From Panulirus ornatus (taxonomy: Eukaryota > Arthropoda > Malacostraca > Decapoda > Palinuridae): 64,000 bases of DNA. The number at the start of each line of letters is the position of its first letter. Position 1 is the stretch's first letter. The stretch covers positions 21,648,278-21,712,277 of the forward strand of contig NC_092289.1 in NCBI RefSeq assembly GCF_036320965.1, read 5' to 3'. The notes under the pieces are model-generated. The model saw only the letters and a program-made list of their open reading frames with translations, ran no database searches and had not been told where the DNA came from. This document shows positions 10,591 through 21,379 of this stretch, piece by piece. A program made the position numbers and the translations under genes.

Positions 10591-11695
10591 AACACTGAAC
10601 ACCAATGACACATTCAACTGCCATTTCAGTTTTACCCACATCAATCTATATATATTTAAACTGTGCTTGAGTGTAATAACTTCCCTGGAGGGAATATCAT
10701 CTAATATAACACTGCATCAATATAATGTACCATACTACATTATTCAAACTTACTGGAGCATCCGTCCTTTTCTCTACAGGCTGAAGTGGGCTGCGACTTC
10801 CATTCATGTCTTTCATTGGGTACACGTTGCTCGTCTGTTCAGCCTTTGATTCACTTACACATTGACCAATCTGTAGAATTCATGAAAAAACTGCTGGAAA
10901 GAACTCTTGCTTCGTAAATTTTTTTAATGAACTTAATCAGGTGAACTCTTAACGAGAGAAGAATGTTGTGGTGATACTCAGTTTAAAGTCACTTGTATTA
11001 CTAAAAACTATGAAAATTAGATTCTGTTTTTGCAAAACTAATGCAAAAGTTCATGGTGAATCTTGTTTACTATTGTTCATAAAACCACCAAACCAATTAA
11101 TGTGACTGTTTGACAAAAGTTTAATATCTTGTGATATTATTTCTTGCCCAAGAAATGTCAGTTCTATCTCTTGTACTTATCTATAGATAGTTCACAGAAT
11201 TTCTGAAACAGAAACTATCATGGGTCAAAATTACTTCGTTATAAAAAAAAATTTACTAGTCTATGCATGTTTCCTCTTGGAATGACAATGGCACATATAA
11301 TTTAAGGACATTACTATTTACAGATAACTTGAAAGGATAAGGAAATTACTTTCAAAACATACTATTTCAAGATTATGAACCTGAGTAAGGAGACTAAATT
11401 AAACAGTGCCAGATATTAATGTCATGATAGATTTTGTGTTAAAGATTTTCCTAAGTTCTTTAAGTCTGAGGTAGATGGGGTGATTCTTCTACTTTTCCAA
11501 ATATTTGCAGGAGTGGATCACTGTATATTCAGGAAAAGTGACTATTTGTGTTACTCCAGTATTTGTTTGAGGATGGTGAATACTATACTGGGGTAGCTTG
11601 CGTTACTTATCCATGATGGTCCCACTGATTTTACCAGACAGGTTGTCACGCATGTCTTACAATATGATAGGTAAAGAATATGATCATCAACTTAC
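10591..11695. other. Intron between exons I and J, no further feature seen
   Basis: AT-rich, CpG-poor sequence with no coding frame or repeat that I recognise. Confidence 0.5.
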
Positions 11696-11919
11696 AGAAA
11701 GAATAAGATGAACCACACAGTGGAAGGCTATAAAGATTATCAGAATGAATGTTGTCCACTCTGGAGCATCAACCAGTTCAAAACCAAAGAAGATGGCTGT
11801 GATACCAAGGATCTGTGCACTGTTGCCAACAAACCAGTGTAACCAATTAAATATGGGGCGATTCTTGTGACCAGGACTACATCTACACAGGGCCATGAAT
11901 GGTTGGATAAAGCAGAGAC
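11696..11919 (-). CDS. FRRS1: Exon I: third to fifth b561 helices
   Basis: This 224-bp exon lies between TTGCAG and GTAAGT and ends in phase 0. It encodes CFIQPFMALCRCSPGHKNRP, then FNWLHWFVGNSAQILGITAI, FFGFEL, and a last hydrophobic run IIFIAFHCVVHLILS. The Arg-Pro-x-Phe-Asn-Trp-x-His-Trp block is a hallmark of FRRS1-type b561 domains, and its His (residue 558) is the fourth haem ligand. Helices 4 and 5 are both visible. Confidence 0.95.
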
Positions 11920-12519
11920 CTGCAACAGTAAAAAAAAAATAGATAAATTTGTGTACAGTTTTCATTAAAAAAAAAAAAAAAATACAATGCACAGCCTAGC
12001 TCTATGTATTTCAAGTGCATCATTTTCCAAATTCAAAATTATTTTTTTCACTGTTTACTGACCATCTTCAATGTGCATCATGATACATATATACATGCTA
12101 TATGATCTCTTATTATTCTAAACGGACTTTCATAAGCAAACAGGTATCATATCAAAAATAATCTTTGGGTCCATGCAGTGTGGATTTTCACTTGTTTTAC
12201 ATTATTTCTTACAAATGATTCTCCTACCTTTGTGGTGTAGCATTCAGAACAAATGAACAACAGCCTCACTTGCGCACACCCACACTCTAATGTATCATGT
12301 TCTGAAGCCAAGCCTAACAATCGTTTATTTACTTTTTATAAATACAAGAATATATATGGGTCACAGACTGTTGATTGATCTGAACATATAAGATAAGAGT
12401 ACTTTGTATACCTAATGTAAGGTTTATATAACCTTTGACTGTAATACATGAGAATAAGTGAGGCCATTTCTTCATCTTCCTGACAATACCTTGCTAACAT
12501 GAGAAACGAACACGTACAA

Positions 12520-13510
12520 AAAAAATATCTACTTTATAAATGCAAGGATCTTGGAAAGACCAGCTAGTAAGCAGTCTGTATAGGGCTAGGAAGCCTGGGA
12601 GGTGAGCAAGTTGTTGCTTACTGATGAAACAGCACTGGAGGTACATTCGAGTAAGAAACTCCTGAAGTTGGTGTCTGAATTTGGGAAAGCGTGTGAAAGG
12701 ATGAAGAAGCTGAGAAAAGGTGAACAAAAGCAAGGTTAGGGCATGGGGAGAAATTAGTTGGAGTGTGAGTTTGAATGGAGAAAATTTATAGGAAGTGGAG
12801 TGTTTTAGACTTAGGAGTGGACATGGCAACAAATGGAAGCAGAAGTGCCACAGGGTGGGTGAGGAGTGTTCTAGGAGCTTTACGGAATGCGTGGAAAAAG
12901 AGGCTAATATCTGAGAGGGCAAAAATGGGTACATTTGAAGGTACAGTAGTTGCAACTTTGTTGTATGGATGTGAAGCATGGGCTATAGATAAGGATGTGC
13001 AGAGAAGGGTGGATTTGCTGAAAATGAAATGCATAAGGACAATACGTGGTGTGAGGAAGTTTGATCGTGGAAGTAATAAAAGGGTGACAGAGGTGTGGTA
13101 ATCAGAAGTGTGGCTGAGGAAGCTGAAGAGGATGTGCTGAAATAGATGGGGCATAATGACTCAAAGGGGATTCATTACACGTCAGAAGTGGAGGGGAAAA
13201 GGAGATCAAACTGGAGAGAGAAAGATGAAGTTAAAATTGTTGTGAGTGGTTGAGACCTGACTGTGCAGAAGGGTGAAAGGCATGCAAGGGATAGAGGGAA
13301 CTGAAGCAATGTGGTGCATAGGGGCAATGTGCTGTCAATGGACTGGAAGTAACCAGAGGAAACCATGGAAAGGTCTGTGTGGCCTGGTTGTGTATAGGGA
13401 ACTACACACATGACAGCTAGAGAATGGATGTGAGTGAATGAGGTCTTTCTTATTGCTCCTGGTGCCACCTTGCTAACATGGAAAAGCAAACAAGTATGAA
13501 AAATATAAGC
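12520..13510 (+). mobile_element. Degraded RTE-like LINE 3' half, sense
   Basis: It follows the intact copy from before motif C (QLLLTDETALE in place of QLLFADDTALV) through AKMGTFEGTVVATLLYGCEA, WAIDKDVQRRVDLLKMKCIR and RGVRKFDR to the 3' UTR with GTGCCACCTTGCTAACATGG. Frames are broken in several places and codons have drifted, so it is an old copy. It lies inside the intron between exons I and H. Confidence 0.8.
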
Positions 13511-14933
13511 ATCAAATAAACATTTCTTACAATGATCTACAGGAAGCTCATGCTCCAAATCTGCTGTAATCCTAAATGTAATGGCCCACAAACTTTAAAA
13601 ATTTGCATATTTTAGAAAAGTATTTTATACTCTACCTATCACTGCTACTGTTGGAATCAAATATATTCTGGGGAGTCAAGCAACTGACATCAAATAAAAT
13701 ATCTTTGATAATTGTAATGTTTAAATGTTGATGATACTGATAGTCTATGTAGGAGGCCTTTCAGTGAATTTCATCAAAACTCCTGGGACACCCACAGAGG
13801 ATGGTATAATGTTTCTCTTTCTTCCCTGAAGCTTTATCTCAATATTTTGGGGAATGATACAGACAGTTTTCCTCTCCTCTTTCCAGAAGCGCAACCACCA
13901 TGTATTGACTGGTTAGTTGTCTGGGAAGGGGATACCATCTGATGCTAAACATTCATCAGTAAACAAGTGAAAAGAATGTAGAACTACAACAACAAGACTG
14001 ACTCCAATGCATACTAAACTGGCTTCAAAGAATATAAGTTTTTGGACTTGTAATAAGCTGATAAAATGTAAGAGCATGTATGTTCTATTTACTCATAACA
14101 ATAAAGCATAAGAAGGTGTAGTATTTGATAAACATTATATTTATGAAATAATTCATACTAACCAGAAAAATGTATTTAATATGTAATAAATCTGAAAAGC
14201 TTTAGTTTGATTCACTGACAACTGTGAAAAGAGGTGTATAACAGATACCCAGAAGCAAAGCTAAAAAAATGGACTTAGTTCAATACATGATAATTTCTGT
14301 AGAAATTCACTCATTGTTATCACGATATCACAAGCACATGTATGTAGGGAAATGATCTGTAAAGTTTCAATTTAAGCCACTAATACCTGTTATGAGGCCT
14401 GATTAAATTCACAGTATACCCTCAACTGGGACAAATACACAGACTGTTAAAATGAATCCACAGACTAACAAGCACAAAGTCATTTGCCCTTAATTTACTT
14501 CATAATTGGGACAAAAAACAGCTGACTGGCCAGTCAGTGATACAGCTTTCCCTTCTCTTATCCTGATAAGAAAAGCCTGACAGCCATCCTTCAATATCTA
14601 GCCAATGACCGAAATGTAAAGTTGCAAGAACAAATATAATAATTTTCACAATTAACTAGTACTAGTACAGCTCAAGCAGATAGCATATGTTTATAGTAAC
14701 TAAACAAACATGATGAATCCTTCAATGTACGTGTCCTTGCAATTGATCATGAAACTGATGAGGCTGTGAATAACTAAATGTCTGTAAAGGGTACTTGAAG
14801 CACCAGACTTATTTTAAAGAAAAATGGATGTACATTAAACGTAAATGAACATATCAGTTCTATAACATCCATCTGAAAACTCCTGATTTACATGCTTCTT
14901 TCATTTACTAATACATTCAATTATCAATCTTAC
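13511..14933. other. Intron between exons H and I, no further feature seen
   Basis: AT-rich and CpG-poor sequence with no coding frame or recognisable element. Confidence 0.5.
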
Positions 14934-15069
14934 CTGTAGTAATAACACCAAGTATGGCATGAGGGTTTTGTTTGGGCTTAATTTTAGTCCAGCCTTGCAG
15001 ATAGTATACAATAAGAATAAATCCAGCCACTGTCAGGCCCCATGTAAGTCCCATAAAGAAACGGTGGAA
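14934..15069 (-). CDS. FRRS1: Exon H: second and third b561 helices
   Basis: This 136-bp exon starts in phase 0 after TTGCAG and leaves one base (G) before GTAAGA. It encodes FHRFFMGLTWGLTVAGFILI, VYYLQGW, a short polar loop, and NPHAILGVITT. The His in FHR (residue 487) and the His in NPHAILG (residue 522) are the second and third haem ligands of the cytochrome b561 core. Helix 2 lies between them, and helix 3 begins at the end of the exon. Confidence 0.93.
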
Positions 15070-16090
15070 CTGCAAAAAATAAGACCCGCCATTATATCCA
15101 CAACAAGTTGCTTGAAATATAATCTGATGAGACTATGCATAAATGGAAAATACTGCTAAAATAGTGACAACTGCTTCACTGTCATGTCCAGGTCTGCATA
15201 TGCAGAGCTCTTAGTACAAAACTCGAACACTCACTGGATCATGATATTTAAATGAATATCAGTAGCTAATTACCATGGAGATTCTGCATGGATCATTTAA
15301 ATATGCATATGGGGAAGGACAAACACACACAACAAAGACAGGCACACTAAAAATTATAAGTGGGAGAATACATCTCTAGTTTATTTACAAAGGTGCTTAT
15401 CACTGAATCTTAAGTCATTATTACCATCATTTGTTTTGTAAAATATGACTGTTCTATTAATGCTACCATTCCCAGTTAAAATGCTTTGTTGATCATTTTA
15501 AAGTTTTGACAATTCAAAATTCATAATTTTTGATATTTCAATTTTAGTTTCAACATTCATTGTAACATTTTCCATCTGCTCTGTTTTAACATTCATTTTA
15601 ACATTTTCCATCTGACTCACTCTATTGTATTTTCAATGTTCCATACAATAAGTATGATCATAACCTTTGTCTTCCCTTGCATCTCCTACCTTCCAATAGG
15701 ATCTTCTCTGATGTTACAACTCCTTTCTCCTTAATTTCAGGTTAAGTTCTTTTGGCTCATCATTGCCGAGCCATTACAGCTTAGCCACTAATATGGGTGA
15801 CATGTGGTTAATTCCCAGCTAAGTGTAGAGTATTCAAACATATTACACACACACACACACATAATAAGTATATGATACACTTGATGCCAGACTTGAACAC
15901 ATCCGACCTCCATTCGGGTTGTTTACAAAATGGTGTCCTAGCCACATCTCTTCATTGTACATCAAATGACTTATATTTCTTTCTTGTATCTCCCCTGATG
16001 ATGTGATTATTACACAAAAGTGCACTAGGGAACTTTTTGTGTTTCATTTCCCTGCGAACTCATAGGAATATACTTAATTTTATTTTTTTT
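15070..16090. other. Intron between exons G and H, mostly plain AT-rich sequence
   Basis: Nothing coding is seen. The only local structures are a short (AC)n at about 15844-15861 and the 36-bp duplication listed at 15552-15623. Confidence 0.5.
15552..15623. repeat. 36-bp tandem duplication
   Basis: AACATTCATTGTAACATTTT and its continuation restart at 15588 with few differences, giving two copies. Confidence 0.75.
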
Positions 16091-16097
16091 TTATACT

Positions 16098-16146
16098 TAA
16101 TTGCTGTTTCCCACTTCAGCGTGGTAGTGCCAGGAAATAGACGAAT
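16098..16146 (-). mobile_element. LINE 3' tail remnant, antisense
   Basis: The reverse complement reads CTATTTCCTGGCACTACCAC followed by GCTGAAGTGGGAAACAGC, the conserved 3' terminal hairpin region of the LINE family, next to a TA tract. Confidence 0.65.
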
Positions 16147-16165
16147 ACATATATATATATATATG

Positions 16166-16246
<81 letters not shown>

Positions 16247-16290
16247 CTATCCCCAGGGATAGTATATATGTATATGTATGTATATATATA

Positions 16291-16325
<35 letters not shown>

Positions 16326-16328
16326 GTA
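16147..16328. repeat. Long (AT)n tract with a trapped SINE 5' end
   Basis: Nearly all AT/GT dinucleotides. At 16243-16262 the words CCCCTATCCCCAGGGATA are the antisense first 18 bp of the SINE that begins at 16331 in the opposite orientation, so two SINE 5' ends face each other across AT repeat. Confidence 0.85.
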
Positions 16329-16330
16329 GT

Positions 16331-16567
16331 CCCTGGGGATAGGGGAGAAAGAATACTTCCCACGTATTCCCTGCGTGTCGTAGAAGGCGACTAAAAGGGG
16401 AGGGAGCGGGGGGCTAGAAATCCTCCCCTCTCGTTTTTTTTTAATTTTCCAAAAGAAGGAACAGAGAATTAGGCTAGGTGAGGGTATTCCCTCAAAGGCC
16501 CAGTCCTCTGTTCTTAAAGCTACCTCGCTAATGCGGGAAATGGCGAATAGTTTGAATGAAAGAAAAA

Positions 16568-16569
<2 letters not shown>
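16331..16569 (+). mobile_element. SINE-like element with a LINE-type 3' tail, best sense copy
   Basis: It begins CCCTGGGGATAGGGGAGAAA, carries CCCACGTATTCCCTGCG, GGCGACTAAAAGGGGAGG, GGCTAGAAATCCTCCCCTC and CAAAGGCCCAGTCCTCTG. It ends with GCTACCTCGCTAATGCGGGA, AATGGCGAATAG and an A-rich tail. The last 30 bp or so resemble the LINE 3' end (GCTACCTCGCAAACGCGG), including a five-pair stem with a four-base loop. No coding capacity is seen. Confidence 0.8.

Positions 16570-16617
<48 letters not shown>
16570..16617. repeat. (TA)24 microsatellite
   Basis: A pure TA run between the SINE and the LINE copy. Confidence 0.97.
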
Positions 16618-16620
<3 letters not shown>

Positions 16621-18587
16621 ATGATACTCTCTCACCCCAACTTTAGGGAGAATAAAAAGATGTTGTGGAAGGAGGTAAATAAAGTGCATCAGACAAGGGA
16701 GCAAATGGGAACTTCAGTGAAGGGGGCTAATGGGGAAGTGAAAACAAGTAGTGGTGATCTGAGAAGGAGATGGAGCGAGTATTTTGAAGGTTTGTTGAAT
16801 GTGTTTGATGATAGAGAGGCAGATATAGGGTGTTTTCGTTGAGGTGGTGTGAAAAGTGAGAGGGTTAGGGAAAATGATTTGGTAAACAGAGAAGAGGTAG
16901 TAAAAGCTTTGCGGAAGATGAAAGCCGGCAAGGCAGCAGGTTTGGATGGTATTGCAGTGGAATCTATTAAAAAAGGGGGTGACTGTATTGTTGACTGGTT
17001 GGTAAGGTTATTTAATGTATGTATGACTCATGGTGAGGTGCCTGAGGATTGGTGGAATGCGTGCATAGTGCCATTGTACAAAGGCAAAGGGGATAAGAAT
17101 GAGTGCTCAAATTACAGAGGTATAAGTTTGTTGAGTATTCTTGGTAAATTATATGGGAGGGTATTGATTGAGAGGGTGAAGGCATGTACAGAGCATCAGA
17201 TTGGGGAAGAGCAGTGTGGTTTCAGAAGTGGTAGAGGATGTGTGGATCAGGTGTTTGCTTTGAAGAATGTATGTGAGAAATACTTAGAAAAGCAAATGGA
17301 TTTGTATGTAGCATTTATGGATCTGGAGAAGGCATATGATAGAGTTGATAGAGATGCTCTGGGGAAGGTATTAAGAATATATGGTGTGGGAGGCAAGTTG
17401 TTAGAAGCAGTGAAAAGTTTTTATCGAGGATGTAAGGCATGTGTACGTGTAGGAAGAGAGGAAAGTGATTGGTTCTCAGTGAATGTAGGTTTGCGGCAGG
17501 GGTGTGTGATGTCTCCATGGTTGTTTAATTTGTTTATGGATGGGGTTGTTAGGGAGGTGAATGCAAGAGTTTTGGAAAGAGGGGCAAGTATGAAGTCTGT
17601 TGGGGATGAGAGAGCTTGGGAAGTGAGTCAGTTGTTGTTTGCTGATGATACAGCGCTGGTGGCTAATTCATGTGAGAAACTGCAGAAGCTGGTGACTGAT
17701 TTTGGTAAAGTGTGTGAAAGAAGAAAGTTAAGAGTAAATGTGAATAAGAGCAAGGTAATTAGGTACAGTAGGGTTGAGGGTCAAGTCAATTGGGAGGTAA
17801 GTTTGAATGGAGAAAAATTGGAGGAAGTAAAGTGTTTTAGATATCTGGGAGTGGATCTGGCAGCGGATGGAACCATGGAAGTGGAAGTGGATCATAGGGT
17901 GGGGGAGGGGGCGAAAATCCTGGGAGCCTTGAAGAATGTGTGGAAGTCGAGAACATTATCTCGGAAAGCAAAAATGGGTATGTTTGAAGGAATAGTGGTT
18001 CCAACAATGTTGTATGGTTGCAAGGCGTGGGCTATGGATAGAGTTGTGCGCAGGAGGATGGATGTGCTGGAAATGAGATGTTTGAGGACAATGTGTGGTG
18101 TGAGGTGGTTTGATCGAGTAAGTAACGTAAGGGTAAGAGAGATGTGTGGAAATAAAAAGAGCGTGGTTGAGAGAGCAGAAGAGGGTGTTTTGAAATGGTT
18201 TGGGCAAATGGAGAGAATGAGTGAGGAAAGATTGACCAAGAGGATATATGTGTCGGAGGTGGAGGGAACGAGGAGAAGAGGGAGACCAAATTGGAGGTGG
18301 AAAGATGGAGTGAAAAAGATTTTGTGTGATCGGGGCCTGAACATGCAGGAGGGTGAAAGGAGGGCAAGGAATAGAGTGAATTGGAGCGATGTGGTATACC
18401 GGGGTTGACGTGCTGTCAGTGGATTGAATCGGGGCATGTGAAGCGTCTGGGGTAAACCATGGAAAGCTGTGTATGTATATTTTGCGTGTGTGGACATATG
18501 TATATACATGTGTATGGGGGTGGGTTGGGCCATTTCTTTCGTCTGTTTCCTTGCGCTACCTCGCAAACGCGGAAGACAGCGACAAAG

Positions 18588-18596
<9 letters not shown>
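16618..18596 (+). mobile_element. RTE-like LINE, 5'-truncated, best copy
   Basis: The element starts inside the endonuclease-RT linker (REQMG, GEVKTSSGDLRRRWSEYFEG) and runs through the full reverse transcriptase and C-terminal region to the 3' UTR. That ends with GCGCTACCTCGCAAACGCGG, an A-run and (TA)n. The linker frame and the RT frame are the same, interrupted only by TGA at 16840-16842, so the original protein was continuous. The endonuclease domain is absent. A microsatellite 3' tail instead of a long poly-A is typical of RTE-clade elements, and the C-terminal WFGH and RGRPxxRW blocks support that placement. Confidence 0.93.
16849..18408 (+). CDS. LINE reverse transcriptase (519 codons open, no ATG of its own)
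   Basis: This is the RNA-dependent DNA polymerase of the LINE, which copies element RNA at a nicked target. Visible blocks by codon of this frame: AGLDG at 30-34; NYRGISLLS; QCGFRSGRGCVDQ; motif A AFMDLEKAYD at 155-164 with its catalytic Asp at 158; motif B RQGCVMSPWLFNLF from 216; motif C FADDTALVA at 264-272 with both catalytic Asp; then LNGEKLEEVKCFRYLG. The C-terminal region holds LYGCKAW, RRMDVLEMRCLRTM, LKWFGQMERMSEERL and RRRGRPNWRWKDG. The frame opens with GTG right after an in-frame stop, so this is the downstream part of a longer ORF. All catalytic residues are present. Confidence 0.93.
   Translation: MKSERVRENDLVNREEVVKALRKMKAGKAAGLDGIAVESIKKGGDCIVDWLVRLFNVCMTHGEVPEDWWNACIVPLYKGKGDKNECSNYRGISLLSILGKLYGRVLIERVKACTEHQIGEEQCGFRSGRGCVDQVFALKNVCEKYLEKQMDLYVAFMDLEKAYDRVDRDALGKVLRIYGVGGKLLEAVKSFYRGCKACVRVGREESDWFSVNVGLRQGCVMSPWLFNLFMDGVVREVNARVLERGASMKSVGDERAWEVSQLLFADDTALVANSCEKLQKLVTDFGKVCERRKLRVNVNKSKVIRYSRVEGQVNWEVSLNGEKLEEVKCFRYLGVDLAADGTMEVEVDHRVGEGAKILGALKNVWKSRTLSRKAKMGMFEGIVVPTMLYGCKAWAMDRVVRRRMDVLEMRCLRTMCGVRWFDRVSNVRVREMCGNKKSVVERAEEGVLKWFGQMERMSEERLTKRIYVSEVEGTRRRGRPNWRWKDGVKKILCDRGLNMQEGERRARNRVNWSDVVYRG

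Positions 18597-18629
<33 letters not shown>
18597..18629. repeat. (TA)n microsatellite, LINE 3' tail
   Basis: A TA run directly after the LINE 3' end. Confidence 0.95.
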
Positions 18630-18632
<3 letters not shown>

Positions 18633-19004
18633 GATGCTTTTGTCTACAAACCCAAAAAGAGTAGGACTAAATGAACAATGCTGTTGGTGTTATGTTTAAG
18701 TAGCTTATCAAGACCTCACTTATACTGTAGAACATCTGAACACCTTACCCCACTTTCCTTAAACAACTGACCCATTACCCTTAACTACTCCAGGATACTT
18801 CACTATCTGCAATGATTCAATAATCTAACATGTGATCTCCATGCTATTTATATCACTACTTTATCATTTTCCTTCATCTCAGTCTACTCCTCCAAGCAAG
18901 ATGTTTATCTATGTGCATATTAGATTTCCATCAGCACTTCTAACCACTTATATGCTTTTTAAGCAACAAAAGTTAGAAATATATACTTGATTTATTAAAC
19001 TTAC
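18630..19004. other. Intron next to exon G, nothing further seen
   Basis: Plain AT-rich sequence downstream of the exon G donor. Confidence 0.5.
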
Positions 19005-19226
19005 ATGGAACCACTGGTCAATACCACAGCAGCGATTCTGGAGCCAAGTCTTTTTGTAGTAACGAGCCAAAATTATGCCACATGAAGCAGCACAGATCCA
19101 GGCACCAATCATAAGACATGCATGCACTGTCTTGAAGACTTCACTAGCAGCAGCAATTGACTCAAATGTATCCATGGAGACCTGTGCCAGATGATACTAC
19201 CCGATTGTCATGATATCGCAACCTAC
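19005..19226 (-). CDS. FRRS1: Exon G: linker and first b561 helix, with a one-base frame break
   Basis: The exon lies between TTTCAG and GTAAGT and is 222 bp long, but phases on both sides require a length of 3n+2. The first frame reads RLRYHDNRVVSS and then runs out of register. The second frame reads QVSMDTFESI, then VHACLMIGAWICAASCGIIL and ARYYKKTW, ending in QWFH. The two parts match consecutive pieces of FRRS1 relatives, so one surplus base lies near the CC pair at 19187-19188 (GG on the coding strand). His446 in VHACLM is the first haem ligand, and the hydrophobic stretch is helix 1. The break may be an assembly error, an allele or a missed small exon. Confidence 0.85.
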
Positions 19227-19559
19227 CTGAAATTATTTAATTATTGTAGTTCACTTAAAGCAAATTTCAATTCATTTAATGCCATGTAACTTTTCTCAAA
19301 ACAAAACATTCACTAAATCTATGAAAAAATTCAACTGAAGTTATATGTAACAATAAAAATGAAGTGCCTCTGCTTAAACACAATTAGCAAATACCATAAA
19401 TGTAGTGAACATCTGCGAATAAAGAGCAGTCAAAGACCTACTTTTATATTCAAAATTCCAATCAAGTTACAATGAACTGTTCTTTTATTTGGAAATGAGT
19501 GGAAATTTTTTTGAGTGGATGAGTCTTGGTTTTTGAAAGCATTAACAGGATATATACAC

Positions 19560-20905
19560 ACACTCACACACACAATGTAAAGAATGTGTAAGAGTAGGAA
19601 GAGAGGAAAGTGATTGGTTCCTATTCAGTGATGGTTTGCAGCAGGGGTGCATGATGTCTCCATGGTTGTTTAATATGTTTATGGGTGGGGTGATTAGGGA
19701 GGTGAATGCAAAAGTTTTGGAGAGGGGCAAGTATGCAGTCTGTTGGGGATGAGAGGGCTTGGGAAGTGAGCCATATGTTGTTCACTGATGATACAGCGCT
19801 GGTGGCTGATTCGGGTGAGAAACTGCAGAGGTTGGTGACTGAGTTTGGTAAAGTGTGTGAAAGAAGAAAGCTGAGAGCAAATGTGAACAAGAACAAGGTT
19901 ATTAGGTTCAGCAGGGTTGAGGGACAAGTTAATTGAGAGGTAAGTTTGAATGGAGAAAAACTGGAGGAAGTGAAGTGTTTTAAATATCTGGGAGTGGACT
20001 TAGCAGCAAATGGAACCATGGAAGTGGAAGCAAGTCATATGGTGGGGGAGGGGGCAAAGGTTCTGGGAGCGTTGAAGAATGTGTGGAAGGCAAGAACATT
20101 ATCTCGGATAGCAAAATTGGGCATGGGTGAAGGAATGAATTGTGGTTCCAACAGTTATATAATTGCGAGGCATAAGCTATTTTGATAGGGTTATGTGGAG
20201 GAAGGTGGATGTGTTGGATATGAAATGTTTGAGGATGATATGAGGTGTAAGGTGGTTTGATTAAGTAATGAAAGGGTAAGAGGGATGTAGGGTAATAAAA
20301 AGAGTGTGGTTGAAAAAGCAGAAGACGGTGTGTTGAAATAGTTTGGACACATGGAGAGAATGAGTGAGGAAACATTGACAATGAGGATATGTATGTCAGA
20401 GGGGGAGGGAGTGAGGAGAAGCGGGAAACCAAATTGGAGGTGGAAGGATGGAGTGAAAAAGATTTTGAGCGACTGAGGCCTGAACATTCTGGATTGAGAA
20501 AGGTGTGCAAGGAATAGAGTGAACTGGAACGATGTGATATACGGGGGTCGATGTGCTGTCAATGGATTGAACCATGGCATGTGAAGCGTCTGTGGGGCCT
20601 GGATGTATAAAAAAAAAAAAAAGAAAAAAGAAGAAAAAAAAAAAAAGCTGTGGTTTTGGTGCATTACACGACAGCTAGAGACAAAGTGCGAACGAATGTG
20701 GTCTTTTTGTCTTTTCCTGGTGCTACCTTGCTGGAGGGGGGAGGATGCTATTTCCTGTGTGGCAGGGTGGCGACAGGAACGGATGAAGGCAGCAAGTATG
20801 AATATGTACATGCGTATATATGTATATGTCTGTATGTATACGTGTGTGTATGGGTGTTTATGTATATATATGTGTATATGAGTGATTGGGCCATTCTTCT
20901 GATGT
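19560..20905 (+). mobile_element. RTE-like LINE fragment, sense, inside the F-G intron
   Basis: It starts in the motif B region (DWFLFSDGLQQGCMMSPW) and continues with LFTDDTALVADSGEKLQRLV (motif C), NGEKLEEVKCFKYLGVDLAA and GALKNVWKARTLS. After that the frame is broken. The C-terminal region is recognisable at DNA level to about 20580. An A-rich run (20609-20646) interrupts the 3' UTR, which ends with a GTGCTACCTTGCT hairpin remnant and TATATG repeats. It is moderately old. Confidence 0.85.
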
Positions 20906-20949
20906 AAACCATTTACCACTATACCTTGAGAATCAAGCCCAGGATCATG

Positions 20950-21180
20950 TGTGTGGCTGCCAGGTAGTGATATGTGTAAGGTGGAGGATGCTGAATGAAT
21001 AAAAACAAGATTATATTTTGGAAGATATGATATGTCACAGTGTAATGTCAGTTTAAATGGCAAAGAACCGGAAGTTGTGGATGAGGTAAGGCATATGGAA
21101 AAGGAGCAAGAAGAATGATAGTAAGAAAGCTCAAGTTGTCAGAAAAGTTTTGAGGGAAAACTAGAGATGCAGTGATAATA
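20950..21180 (+). mobile_element. Possible fragment of a second, diverged LINE
   Basis: The plus strand reads CNVSLNGKEPEVVDEVRHME in one frame. This resembles the segment after motif C in RT (LNGE-LEEV-x-FRYLG) but differs from the main family here. The match is short and has no catalytic motif. Confidence 0.35.
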
Positions 21181-21379
21181 CAGGAAGAAAGGATATCTAG
21201 CCCTATACTCCTACCCCTTCAACAACTCACTGGGGATAAATGAGCTGCAGTATTTTTCTCCAATCATCACACATACTATTGTCAAAATCATATGCACAGA
21301 TCAGGATTTTAGAGAAAATGCCAAAAAGTACAAGACCCTGAGAAAAAATATTAACTATACATTTTATATATCTACCTAT

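Noticed and set aside
16037..16342. Long open frames of Tyr-Ile repeats, also at 10077-10271, 18459-18699, 32088-32384 and 55890-56081
   Set aside because: They are translations of (TA)n microsatellites.
17892..18566. 224-codon minus-strand open frame and neighbours
   Set aside because: Antisense shadow of the LINE reverse transcriptase; the sense frame has all RT motifs.
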